Below, one piece after another: positions 55,026 to 64,000 of a stretch of DNA of 64,000 nt. A program made the translations under genes and the position numbers. The stretch comes from Cerrena zonata (lineage: Eukaryota > Basidiomycota > Agaricomycetes > Polyporales > Cerrenaceae): assembly GCA_038087015.1 (NCBI GenBank), contig JASBNA010000011.1:868001-932000 (forward strand), in the 5' to 3' direction. The notes beneath the pieces are model-generated. The model saw only the letters and a program-made list of their open reading frames with translations. It did not search any database and was not told where the DNA came from. Position 1 is the stretch's first letter. The number at the start of each line of letters is the position of its first letter.

Positions 55026-55611
55026 GAGATCTTATAACTCTAATGTAATACAGCGTAGGTTAATACTGTAGTAATCCCTAAGTCCACTACACAGCCACAA
55101 ACGAAGAAAGCATGATGATATTCTAAGTTGAAAGCACAGCCACGGAGCGTTCAGTACGGTATGTTCTAAGTTCGCAGCACAGCCACAAACGTTGAGTTGG
55201 CTACACAGCCACATGTTGAAGGTGGAAAAAGCAAAGCATGATTGGGAATCCGCAAGGTGAGTTTTGAGCCTACTAACTGTAAGGTAGATGTGGTGTATGT
55301 ATTGTTAAGTCCTCACTACATAAACAAGGCTCTGGAAAGCCGCAAGCAACGCCAGCAAGCAATGCCAGCAATACATGTTGAGGTTGAATATATTACTATA
55401 TATGGGTGGGCTACCAATGCCGCAATGCTGAGGCTATTGCCCTATTTGGACGAGCAGCTGGCGCAGACTACGCACGTTGTGGTCGAATCCACTACCATAG
55501 TAGGATACTGAACTGAACTGACTGGCAAAGCACGTGCTCCAGCAAGCAAACTGCTGCCGTAGCCCGGCAGGAGCTGATCCAGCGGAAGACCGGGCCTTTA
55601 AGCACTCAACG
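55026..55611. other. Right subterminal region of the KDZ element
   Basis: No gene. Four direct copies of CACAGCCAC occur at 55090-55098, 55135-55143, 55179-55187 and 55205-55213, candidate transposase-binding repeats. Confidence 0.6.
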
Positions 55612-55671
55612 CGATTTGCAAAACAGCCCGTGCAAGTTGTACGGGGATTTGCAATACGCTTTCGAGGTGTT
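55611..55671 (-). repeat. Right inner terminal inverted repeat of the KDZ element
   Basis: Reverse complement of 45725-45785. It continues outward as a degenerate repeat to 55708 (outer end CAGCCTTGTC on the complementary strand). Confidence 0.9.
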
Positions 55672-55815
55672 GCAGACTTGTTTTGTAAATACTTCACAGA
55701 CAAGGCTGATCCATGAGATGAAGGTCAGAGACTGGCATGCGAAGTAACGAGCTCGACTCACAAATGATTTGTACAGTTTCTTATTCGAAATTCGATCGTA
55801 GACGTGTTTCCGAGT

Positions 55816-56431
55816 CACTGGGTATAACCCAGTACTTTTACTCAGAAAAAAATGTGGGTAAATTTATGTAAAGATGTTTAAACTGTCACACACTTTATGT
55901 AATTAAAAAATGAAATAAGATTCAAACATTGTACTCAATCTTCTGAGCACCAAGACTGTTGAAAAACTCAAACATCATTTATGTCTTTTTCCCAACATCA
56001 TAACCTGAATTAGAATCCCATTTTGTAATTTACAAAAGTGTATAAAAAACACATATTTCATTTTTGATTTATTTTTTGTCGCCTTAAAATTCTAGACAAA
56101 ATTCAAACTCTTGTTTTATAATTTAGACAGTAAGATTTCTTCTAAAAAGTCAGAGTTTTCTTAGCACTTGTCAGGTCTAAAGATTCTAGACAATGTTTAA
56201 AACTTTGTGCAGTTTTTCATCACACAAAATTTTGATTCTTTAGCCCATTTTTTTGGAGTAAAATATGTCCCTAATTGCAGACTTTTTACAGAGATATTTG
56301 ATTAAATCCATATAATATTTGTTCCTCAAAAGATTTCTACAAAAAGACAGCATTTGGTCACACAATTTCTGCAAGATTTTGCTTTGCAACTATTTTTGAG
56401 TTTTGTCTAACAAAAAATCCTTGACTGACTG
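55816..56431 (+). repeat. Left arm of the giant inverted repeat
   Basis: Matches the reverse complement of 56461-57075 with at most a single-base length difference. It ends TTGACTGACTG. Confidence 0.9.
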
Positions 56432-56460
56432 ACCAGCTGACCAACTGACTGATAGACTGA

Positions 56461-57075
56461 CAGTCAGTCAAGGATTTTTTGTTAGACAAAACTCAAAAAT
56501 AGTTGCAAAGCAAAATCTTGCAGAAATTGTGTGACCAAATGCTGTCTTTTTGTAGAAATCTTTTGAGGAACAAATATTATATGGATTTAATCAAATATCT
56601 CTGTAAAAAGTCTGCAATTAGGGACATATTTTACTCCAAAAAAATGGGCTAAAGAATCAAAATTTTGTGTGATGAAAAACTGCACAAAGTTTTAAACATT
56701 GTCTAGAATCTTTAGACCTGACAAGTGCTAAGAAAACTCTGACTTTTTAGAAGAAATCTTACTGTCTAAATTATAAAACAAGAGTTTGAATTTTGTCTAG
56801 AATTTTAAGGCGACAAAAAATAAATCAAAAATGAAATATGTGTTTTTTATACACTTTTGTAAATTACAAAATGGGATTCTAATTCAGGTTATGATGTTGG
56901 GAAAAAGACATAAATGATGTTTGAGTTTTTCAACAGTCTTGGTGCTCAGAAGATTGAGTACAATGTTTAATCTTATTTCATTTTTTAATTACATAAAGTG
57001 TGTGACAGTTTAAACATCTTTACATAAATTTACCCACATTTTTTTCTGAGTAAAAGTACTGGGTTATACCCAGTG
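56461..57075 (-). repeat. Right arm of the giant inverted repeat
   Basis: Begins CAGTCAGTCAA and ends GGGTTATACCCAGTG; reverse complement of the left arm. Confidence 0.9.
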
Positions 57076-57222
57076 AGTTCTCGTGTTGTGATTGTGAACC
57101 TTTGGCAGGAACTTGTCGAGAAAGTGCTGGACTGGCATGGGGCCAATAGTAGAGCCGTGTGTTTGTCGCGCAACATCGCGAAGAGCAGTAGTGGTTGGTG
57201 AGCCAGAGGTAGAAGCGGGCAT

Positions 57223-57792
57223 TGTAAACAAGGAGGATATGGAGAAGGAAAGCTAGCCTGAGTGTGCTTCGGATAGTATCAACAACGACTCGGTGAGTAG
57301 TGTTGCAATATGTGGTCACTTGGGCAATGGGAGATGTGCATGCGACTGTAGTTATTGTCAGATTAAGGTGAACTTTTATCGATACGAGTGGCCATTCTAT
57401 ATGACGAGTGCGGCAGCGACGAGTTAGGTTAACTTCAAGTTACTATGTAGCTGCATCCACACTGGCCCCAGTAGCCTAGATGTTTGTTCTCACGGCCAGG
57501 AATATATCCGCCCACAACCAACAACACTTACCGTAAGTATTTGGGTTTTCCGAACTTTTAAGTTTGCCTGATTACAATACTCCCATCTCGTCTTACTTCG
57601 GTCTAGAGAAGGCCACGAGCAAGGAACCATCATCTATAGTTCAGAGCTTGGGTTGGAGTTCGAACCAAGGGCCTAATGCGACAACGGGAAACGAATACTC
57701 AATTAATGAGGTACTATAGATACTTTTCTCTAATTCTACGCGTAAATAGTAATAATAATAATGATGACAATAGCAACAATGAGGCTCAGAGT
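57223..57792. other. Spacer between FunK1 copies 3 and 4
   Basis: Promoter of copy 3 and 3' flank of copy 4; nothing else seen. Confidence 0.4.
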
Positions 57793-60193
57793 TCATTTCC
57801 TAGTCCTTGGGCGTAATACACGATCGCAAGGGGGAGCCGGGACTTGGCGACGACGAGGTGCATGAACGACAGCACGCCGCTCCTTTGCCTCGATAGCAGG
57901 GCGTTTGAGCTGACGACCTCCATCTTCAGCATCATCTTCTGGCTCTGGGTTACCTCGTTTCCGTTTTTTACCAAGCCTCCCTTTCTCAGCTTGAGTGACT
58001 GAGTATGGGTCCTCTTCCGGATCACCCATATCTTCATCAGGTCTATCGACGTGATTCCGCAGCACCTGAGGAGCCGTCGTTTCCGGTCGGATGTCATGGA
58101 CCTCTTGTCCAGTCCAGTCGATATCGGGGTCATTGAGGACATTGTCGAAATGGGAAGCTAGCGCGTAGATGTCGCTGCAAATTTTCGCTTCGAAATCTTG
58201 GAGAATTTTCTTGTTCTTCTCGTTTCCCCGAGCCAGCGAAGTCTTCCAATGACGATCCCAATGAAACTCGAGGTACGAATCGAAGAATTTTTGCAGCGGC
58301 TTGCATTCGAACTTGAACTCGGGCATTTGAAGGCAGCAGATCTTCCAATCACCTCCAATCGCCATATAATCCCCATCCTGGTCTGGTACTTGGCGGGCTT
58401 CGTCGAATACCTGCATACTAAATTTCCCTGTATACTTGAAGCGGTGGACGGCGAAGAAGAGCAGAGTCCACAGAAGAGATTCAAGGTCGTCGAAGATAGT
58501 ATGATGTTTGGTCAAATCTCTTAATAAGAAGATAGACATGAATTGCCACGTCCCCTGTCGAAGTATAATATGTTATTTACTAAAACGTGTCTGAGAACAT
58601 AGTTGACATACCGTTCGGCCACTCACGTCGGCATCCGTCCGCTTGGCGCAGTCCCAATCGTTGAGAACTCCCCATGGACCTTCACTATCACCGCGCCTCT
58701 CGGTCATCATAACGTTTCCCCTACTGATATCGCGATGGTACATGTTTCCTTTGTGAAATGCACCTGCGATTGCTGTCAGGTAGAGGAATTAGTGTCACGT
58801 ACACCAAACCATGGAAAGAACCTCACCATTTAAGGCATCTCGTCCTACCAGCAACAGCTCCTTCGCATTCTCCACGTAGTCGAGAGGAATAAGGAGATTC
58901 GACACAATCCTATGGTGAATCATATGGTGAATCGTGTTAGTCAACCGTCTCCAGGACTTGCTGCTAGGGTCGGAGAGAAGGGTATCGTTCACCGTCTCTT
59001 GAACGGTGGACCCAACCAAGACATCTCCCGCACATCGAATGTCGGGAAGGTTCGGAACTCCCTTGTCTTTAAGATCATAGTAGATACTTGTCTCTGGCTC
59101 GTATGAACTTTGCCGCCAAGAGTCCTTAAGCCAGAATAGGTTCCCCTTCCTGTGGTCGGGTTGTTCAGATCTGAGGGTTATACCACGCCGAGCGTGAGGT
59201 GCTGTTAAGGCAGGTGTGACAATGAAACCACGAGTAAACCGGCCGCAAGGTAAAGCATTGGTTGGTATCGTGCTACATTTGCATGCTAGATACCAATCTG
59301 AATGGCCTTCCTGATCAGAGACCTTCATCTTTACTATATCGCCCTTAAGTGTATGGACGTCAGGATGAGTCCGAAGGTTCTCTCTTTTTGCGCGCTCTAG
59401 ATATTCTTTCACACGAGATTGGAATAGAACCTTCTCCGCGTTAGTGGCAGGGACCACAGTGGGGTCATAACCTCGTTGAATGCGAGACAAAACAGAGTAG
59501 CGCGCAAAGAATTGGTCTAGCAGCCAAGGGTCCTTTCGATATTCGATGAGATCAGAGACGACGATGCACGAGGGGTCAAAGCGATAGAGACGAGCGAAGG
59601 AGCCAAACATGTCGATAGCAAAGACAAAGAGTCGGTGTTGGCAGTCCATCAGTTGAGCAGCGTATGTGAACATCCGGCCACGCATCTCAAAAGCCTGGTC
59701 GCAGGAGTCATCAAGGATTTCGTCATTGTCATAGTCCTCGTAGTAACAATCGAAGTGCTCGTTTTGTCGCCACTCGATGAAGAAATCCATAAGGGGCCAA
59801 TCGCATACCGAGTTACGTGGAGCTCCCCGAGAGTAGACCGCGATTCCAGGACGTAGGTTATGTTCAGAGCTCGTGCAGTTGTTCGCCTCAGTAGGCAGAA
59901 GAGCGAGTTCAAAGCCCGGACAAAGATTCTGATCACCCATGGTCTTGGACTATCCGGGGGATGAAGGTCAGAGACCGGCGTGCGATTCAACGAACTCGAC
60001 TCACAAACGACTTGTATAGTTTCTTATTCGGAATGCGGTCGTAGACGTGCTTCCGAGTTCTCGTATTGTGACTATGAACCTTTGGCAAGAACTTGTCGAG
60101 AAAGTGCTGGACTGGCATAGGGCCAATGGTGTAGCCGTGGGTTTGTCGTGCAATGTCGCGAAGAGTGGATAAGTTGTATGTTTTTGTAGACAT
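57793..60193 (-). CDS. FunK1-type fungal protein kinase, copy 4 (intact)
   Basis: Four exons on the minus strand: 60005-60193, 58827-59949, 58612-58772, 57793-58554; 744 residues. Landmarks: TLRDIARQTHGYTIGPMPVQ, CDWPLMDFFIEWRQNEHFD, CQHRLFVFAIDMFGSFARLY, RGYDPTVVPATNAEK, CGRFTRGFIVTPA, LFWLKDSWRQ, ENAKELLLVGRDALNG, the catalytic loop YHRDISRGNVMMTERRGD, LNDWDCAKRTD, HTIFDDLESLLWTLLFF, and a basic tail ending CDRVLRPRTRK. It serves as the intact reference for the broken copies 3 and 5. The start at 60193 matches the starts of copies 3 and 5; an in-frame ATG at 60391 would add an unrelated hydrophobic stretch. Regulation is unknown. Confidence 0.89.
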
Positions 60194-60943
60194 CGTGAAG
60201 AAGTGGATTGGATAACGAATGAAAGGGAGGACCAGGGAGTGAGGAGTGACTGATAAACCTTTCTTCTTGGTCAATTCGTGTCCAGGCTGAATTGACAAGG
60301 TTCGAGCACCTCGAAGAAGAAGCAGAACAAGGACGTATACTATGAGTAACTTAAGGTTGCCGTAACAGGGAGTCGCTAGGCGCTCACCCAAGTCTAATTA
60401 TAAGTCGTTCGTCTCAGTTAGGCGTAATCATATCATGCATGGCACGCAGGACGCTGTCTGACCGGGGGACAGACGGAGTACCGATTTGATCAAAGAGTGG
60501 GGATTTTCACCCTGCTCTGTTGGTCTGCCAGAAGTAATAATAAATTTACAATATGTTACATAACCAGACTTCAGGTCTGTATATTGATAAGATTTGATTC
60601 CATATTTTCAATTAGTAATTCAATTTTCCTATCATTGTAAGTTACAGACTCAAAGAACCGCTTCCCAAGACAGATTACACAATTGAATGGGAAACCAACA
60701 ATCTGTCCGCTGCAAAGATTGGGAATTTGCAAGGAACTTTATAGTTATCTAAGTGCCTGCGATACTTGGTACGAGTGCTTGGGCACATGTAGGGAAGAGA
60801 ATGGTTTAATCTCAGTTGTCGATTATGATGTGAGATCAGACGATATGTGAGCAGGAAGGACACGGATTGTCCATTTCCCATAAATACTTGGTTATCTAGT
60901 TCTACGTGTAAATACTGAATAATAATAAAACAATGTTAAGACT
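60194..60943. other. Spacer between FunK1 copies 4 and 5
   Basis: No gene; promoter of copy 4 and 3' flank of copy 5. Confidence 0.4.
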
Positions 60944-63347
60944 TTACTTCCTCGTCCTTGGGCGCAAGACACGATCACAAGGCGGAACAGGGACTTGACG
61001 GCGACGAGGTGCCCGGACAATAGTCCTCTGCTCCTTTGCCTCGATAGCAAGGCGTTTGGGCTGACGATCTCCATCATCACCATTATCTTCTGGTTCTAGA
61101 TTACCTCGTTTCCGCTTCTGACCACGCTCGTCTTTCGCAACTTGAGCAGCTGGTTGTGGCTCCTTCTCGCCGTCCGGATCCCCCATCTCTTCATCAGGTC
61201 TGCTGTCTTGATTCTGCTGTACTTGAAGAGGTATCTCTGTGGAACGGTAAGCGTGCGCCTCTTGACCACTCCAGTCGGTATTAGGATCGTTGAGAATGTT
61301 GTCAAAATGAGAAACCAGCTGAGAGATGTCTTTCAGGATCGCCGCTTCGAAGTCATCAAGAATTTTCTTCTTCTCTGCGTTTCCTCTAGCGAATGAAATT
61401 TTTAGATAGTGTTCCATATGAAAGGAGGCATAGGAATCGAAGAAAGCTTGCAGTGGCTTGCATTCAAACCCCATATGATAGGCTTCCCGTAGAATCCATG
61501 TCAACTTCCGGTTGCCGCCGACCACAATCCGCCCGTGTTCCGTATGAAAGGCTTCGGTGGCTTCATCAAATACTTGCATGCTGAACGTCCCCGTATACTT
61601 GAAGTTCTGGACGGCGAAGAAGAGTAAAACCCAAAGAAGTGATTCAATGTCGTCGAAGACATCATGCAGTTTGACTGTATCTCTTAATAACGCGATCGAC
61701 ATGAATTGCCACGTTCCCTGTGTATATTTGTTATTTGTTATCCAATATCTTATAGGACAAAAGATACGTATGGTGCGACAAGGAAATTCAAGATCCGCTC
61801 TTGTGCTCGTGGCACGATCCCAATCGTTGAGGACACCCCATGGACCCTCATCATTACCTTGCCTCTCGGTTATCATAAGGTTTCCCTTACTGACATCGCG
61901 ATGAAACATATTCCCCTTGTGAAATGCATCCGCAAGCGCTTTGAGGCGGAAAATATCAGCGTTGTATGGACTAGATAGCTCAGAAGACCTCACCATTCAA
62001 TACGTCTCGCCCGACTAGTAATAGTTCTTTAGCGTTCTCGACATATTCGAGAGGAATAAGGAGACCCGATACAATTCTGTGATGAATCATATGATGAATC
62101 GTATCAGTCGACCGTCTCCAAGACTTGGTACTGGGATCAGTGAGCAGTGTGTCGTTCATGGTATCTTGAACGTTGAGCCGGCCCGAACATCACCCGTACG
62201 CCTGATATCCGGAAGGTTTGGAACACCTTTGCCCCTGAGGTTATAGTAGATACTGGCCTCCGAGTCGTCCTCGCTTGACCGCCAAGAGTCCTTAAGCCAG
62301 AATAGACCCCCCTTCTTCACAGCGTCTTGTCCTGATTTACGAGTCGCGTTGCGCTGAGGTGATGACAAGGCAGGTGTAGCAATGAAACCACGCGTAAACC
62401 GGCCACAAGGTAAAGGATTTGTAGGTATTGTGCTGCATTTGCACGCTAGATACCAGGCCGTGCGTCCGCTCATATCATGTACCTTCATCTTCACTATATT
62501 GTCGTTCAGTGTATGGACGTCGGGATGGGTCCGAAGGTTTTCCATCTTTGCCCGCTCTAGATATTCATTCACACGAGCCCGGAATAGAACCTTCTCCGCG
62601 TTAGTGGCAGGGACCACAGTGGGGTCATAGCCTCGTTGAATGCGAGACAATGCAGAATACCGTGCAAAGAACTGGTCCAGAAGTCGAGGATCCTTTCGAT
62701 ATTCGATGAGATCAGACACAACGATGCACGAGGGGTCAAAGCGATAGAGACGAGCATAGGAGTCGAACATGTCGATAGCAAAGACAAAGAGTCGGTGTTG
62801 GCAGTCCATCAGTTGAGCAGCGTATGTGAACATTCGACCACGCATTTCAAAAGCCTCGTCACAAGAATCATCAAGGATTTGGTCGTTAACATAGTCCTCG
62901 TAATAGCAGTCGAAATCCTCGTCTGGTCGCCACTCGATGAAGAAATCCATGAGGGGCCAGTCGCATACAGAGATCGGCCTAGCATCTTGTGGGTAGACGG
63001 CGATTCCAGGAAGCAGCTTATGTCCAGAGCGCGTGCTGTTCTTCGTTTCGGTAGGCAGAGAAACGAGTCGAAAGCCAGGACAAAGATTTAGATCACCCAT
63101 AGTCTTCGACTATCCGAGAGATCGAGGTCAGAGACTGACATGCACATTAGCGAGCTCGACTTACGAATGCCCTGTACAATTTCTTATTCGGAGTGCGGTT
63201 GTAGGCTTGTTTCCTTGTCCTTGTATTGTGAACGTTGGGCAGGAACTTATCGAGAAAGTCCTGGACCGGCATAGGGCCAATGGTATGGCCATGTGTTTGT
63301 CGTGCAATGTCGCGAAGAGTGGATGGGTCAGGAGTTTGTGTAGACAT
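60944..63347 (-). pseudogene. FunK1-type kinase copy 5, frameshift and lost splice donor
   Basis: Exons: 63165-63347, 61994-63109, and 60944-61938, the last being former exons 3 and 4 read through. Exon 2 is 1116 nt where the frame needs 3n+1; one base is missing at about 62168-62175. There the frame changes from RAGSTFKIP-stop to the conserved QDTMNDTLLTDP reading. The donor of intron 3, GT in copies 3 and 4, reads AT here (CGCACC-ATACGTATC near 61770). The 54-nt intron is in frame and lacks a stop, so retention would add 18 residues (IRIFCPIRYWITNNKYTQ). Other motifs survive: FHRDVSKGNLMITERQGN, LNDWDRATST, HDVFDDIESLLWVLLFF, CDRVLRPRTRK. It is probably a young pseudogene; a sequencing error could explain the frameshift but not the donor change. 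Confidence 0.83.
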
Positions 63348-63896
63348 TACGAAGAGGCACAGACAGTGTCGAGTAAGTACTCAGGTTGCAGATAGCGTTT
63401 TTTAGTAGTGACGTTATCGGGAAATAACACTACCAAAGTAAAATTACTATTATTCGTAAAAGTGAGCTCTATTGGATATATGCTGACCTTCAAAGCTCCA
63501 TATGCATGTTGGTATCTAACTTCAAGCTTCAGACTTCAAAGCTTCAAGTACGATGGGTGCCTGGTGACCTTGTCAGGGTCATGAGTGTGACTCTAGTTTA
63601 CTTGACGTCACATGTCACGTGTACCGTTACTTGACGCGTCTGCCGCGAGGAGTGCTATGTAGGTGCTAGACATTTCAGGGATGAATATAATAGTGCGGAC
63701 AGAAGCAGCCATCACAGTATCGAGGTCCCTATCCTCTGTACCCGCTGCATGGTAGGACGGACAGTGATTTTCTGCCGCCTCTGAGTTTAAGGTTAAATAA
63801 TTAAGTCAGGTAGAAGTACTCTCGCACTGCAACGAGTCCTAATATGTATATGATTTTGTACGTATAAATAATAATACTGTCATGACGATGCAAAGT
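63348..63896. other. Spacer between FunK1 copies 5 and 6
   Basis: No gene recognised; promoter of copy 5 and 3' flank of copy 6. Confidence 0.4.
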
Positions 63897-64000
63897 TCAA
63901 TTCCGAGTCCTAGGCCGTAAAACACGATCAAAAGGAACAATAGGTATAGTTATAGTTCGACGCCGAGGTACACGGGGAGCGGATTTGTCAACAGAGCCAT
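63897..64000 (-). CDS. FunK1-type kinase copy 6, C-terminal end only (cut by the window)
   Basis: On the minus strand the last codons read VPRRRTITIPIVPFDRVLRP then RTRN and TGA at 63897-63899, aligning with the tails of copies 3-5 (PRRRQVP.PPCDRVLRPRTRK). This shows that the array continues to the right. Nothing can be said about the kinase domain. Confidence 0.75.
   Translation of the reverse strand, partial: GSVDKSAPRVPRRRTITIPIVPFDRVLRPRTRN

Larger units (their letters stand above)
45688..55708 (+). mobile_element. Complete KDZ-superfamily DNA transposon (10,021 bp) in intron 1 of FunK1 copy 3
   Basis: Terminal inverted repeats of about 97 bp. The outer 37 bp are degenerate (CA..CTT.TC at each end) and the inner roughly 60 bp are essentially identical. 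Flanked by ATCCATG duplications. It carries three genes: a broken accessory gene (minus, 46167-48645), a gene with viroplasmin/RNase H1-N-like repeats (plus, 48813-49873), and a KDZ transposase (plus, 51131-55025). KDZ (Kyakuja-Dileera-Zisupton) transposons are greatly expanded in mushroom genomes. The borders are fixed by comparison with FunK1 copies 4 and 5, which lack the insert. The transposase frame is complete, so the element may still be mobile. Confidence 0.9.
45681..55715. repeat. Target-site duplication ATCCATG around the KDZ element
   Basis: ATCCATG is present at 45681-45687 and 55709-55715. Without the element and one copy, intron 1 of FunK1 copy 3 is 55 nt, exactly as in copy 4, whose corresponding sequence is CTATCC-GGGGG-ATGAAGG. 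The length seen is 7 bp; an 8-bp duplication with one changed end base is also possible. Confidence 0.8.
55816..57075. mobile_element. CACTG-ended foldback element (1,260 bp) in exon 1 of FunK1 copy 3
   Basis: Starts CACTGGGTATAACCCAGT and ends with its complement, flanked by a 3-bp duplication AGT (55813-55815 and 57076-57078). The whole element is one inverted repeat: arms of about 616 bp, nearly identical, around a loop of about 29 bp centred at 56446. CACTA/CACTG ends with a 3-bp duplication are typical of EnSpm/CACTA elements, so a non-autonomous relative is the likeliest class. There is no ORF. Without it and one AGT, exon 1 equals a clean 198 nt. Confidence 0.85.
30162..57222 (-). pseudogene. 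FunK1-type kinase copy 3, split by three transposons
   Basis: Pieces in transcription order: exon 1 at 57222-57076 and 55815-55762; exon 2 at 45678-45086 and 31738-31193; exon 3 at 31136-30976; exon 4 at 30924-30162. The CACTG foldback sits in exon 1, the KDZ element in intron 1, the Gypsy element in exon 2. If each insert plus one target-duplication copy is discounted, the lengths fit copy 4: exon 1 198 nt, intron 1 55 nt, exon 2 1135 nt, all in frame. Motifs remain readable (IGPMPVQHFLDKFLPK, CDWPLMDFFIEWRPDED, GYDPTVTPATNAEK, FTRGFIATSAQ, TWLKDSWRQ, YHRDLSKGNLMMTERR). Independently, exon 4 carries one extra base near 30349, shifting the basic tail out of frame. A functional product is not expected. 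Confidence 0.9.

Noticed and set aside
59987..60391. Longer N-terminus for FunK1 copy 4 starting at 60391
   Set aside because: The extra residues are not shared with copies 3 and 5, whose starts align with 60193.

Overview
The window looks like nuclear DNA of a mushroom-forming basidiomycete (Agaricomycetes). The evidence is intron-dense genes (introns of about 46-115 nt with GT..AG ends), FunK1-type fungal kinases, a KDZ transposon with a CxC2-like zinc cluster, a Ty3/Gypsy element and one intron-containing tRNA. Exon borders below were deduced by eye from splice signals, frame and family resemblance. In almost every case the exon lengths sum to a multiple of three; the exceptions are flagged.

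Left third (1-20.7 kb) holds single-copy and secretory genes. At the left edge a UstYa-family (DUF3328) gene, cut by the window, is divergent from a tiny secreted precursor at 1770-2460. The precursor carries three repeats bounded by Lys-Arg (kexin) sites, each on its own exon. This looks like an undescribed basidiomycete RiPP (dikaritin-like) locus. It is followed by an ankyrin-PH-ORD oxysterol-binding protein with one apparent frameshift, an auxin-efflux-carrier-like transporter, two paralogous GPI-type cupredoxin-like proteins flanking a secreted histidine phosphatase, an Ssz1-type Hsp70, an unrecognised basidiomycete protein and a tRNA-Glu(UUC).

Right two thirds (21-64 kb) is a head-to-tail, all-minus-strand array of six FunK1 kinase copies. 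Copies 1, 2 and 4 look intact. Copy 5 has a frameshift and a lost splice donor. Copy 6 is cut by the right edge. Copy 3 is spread over 27 kb because three unrelated transposons landed in it: a CACTG-ended giant foldback (55816-57075) in exon 1, a complete 10-kb KDZ element (45688-55708) in intron 1, and a 13.3-kb Ty3/Gypsy element (31739-45085) in exon 2. Each has a target-site duplication, and the intact paralogues give the empty sites, so all borders can be placed to the base.

The Gypsy element has apparently identical 740-bp LTRs and is unusually long. Its gag-protease ORF is separated by a single in-frame UGA from a 1173-codon ORF of unknown function. A repeat-rich 1.9-kb spacer then precedes a separate RT-RNase H-integrase ORF. 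The KDZ element carries an 11-exon transposase plus two accessory genes, one of them broken by a nonsense codon.
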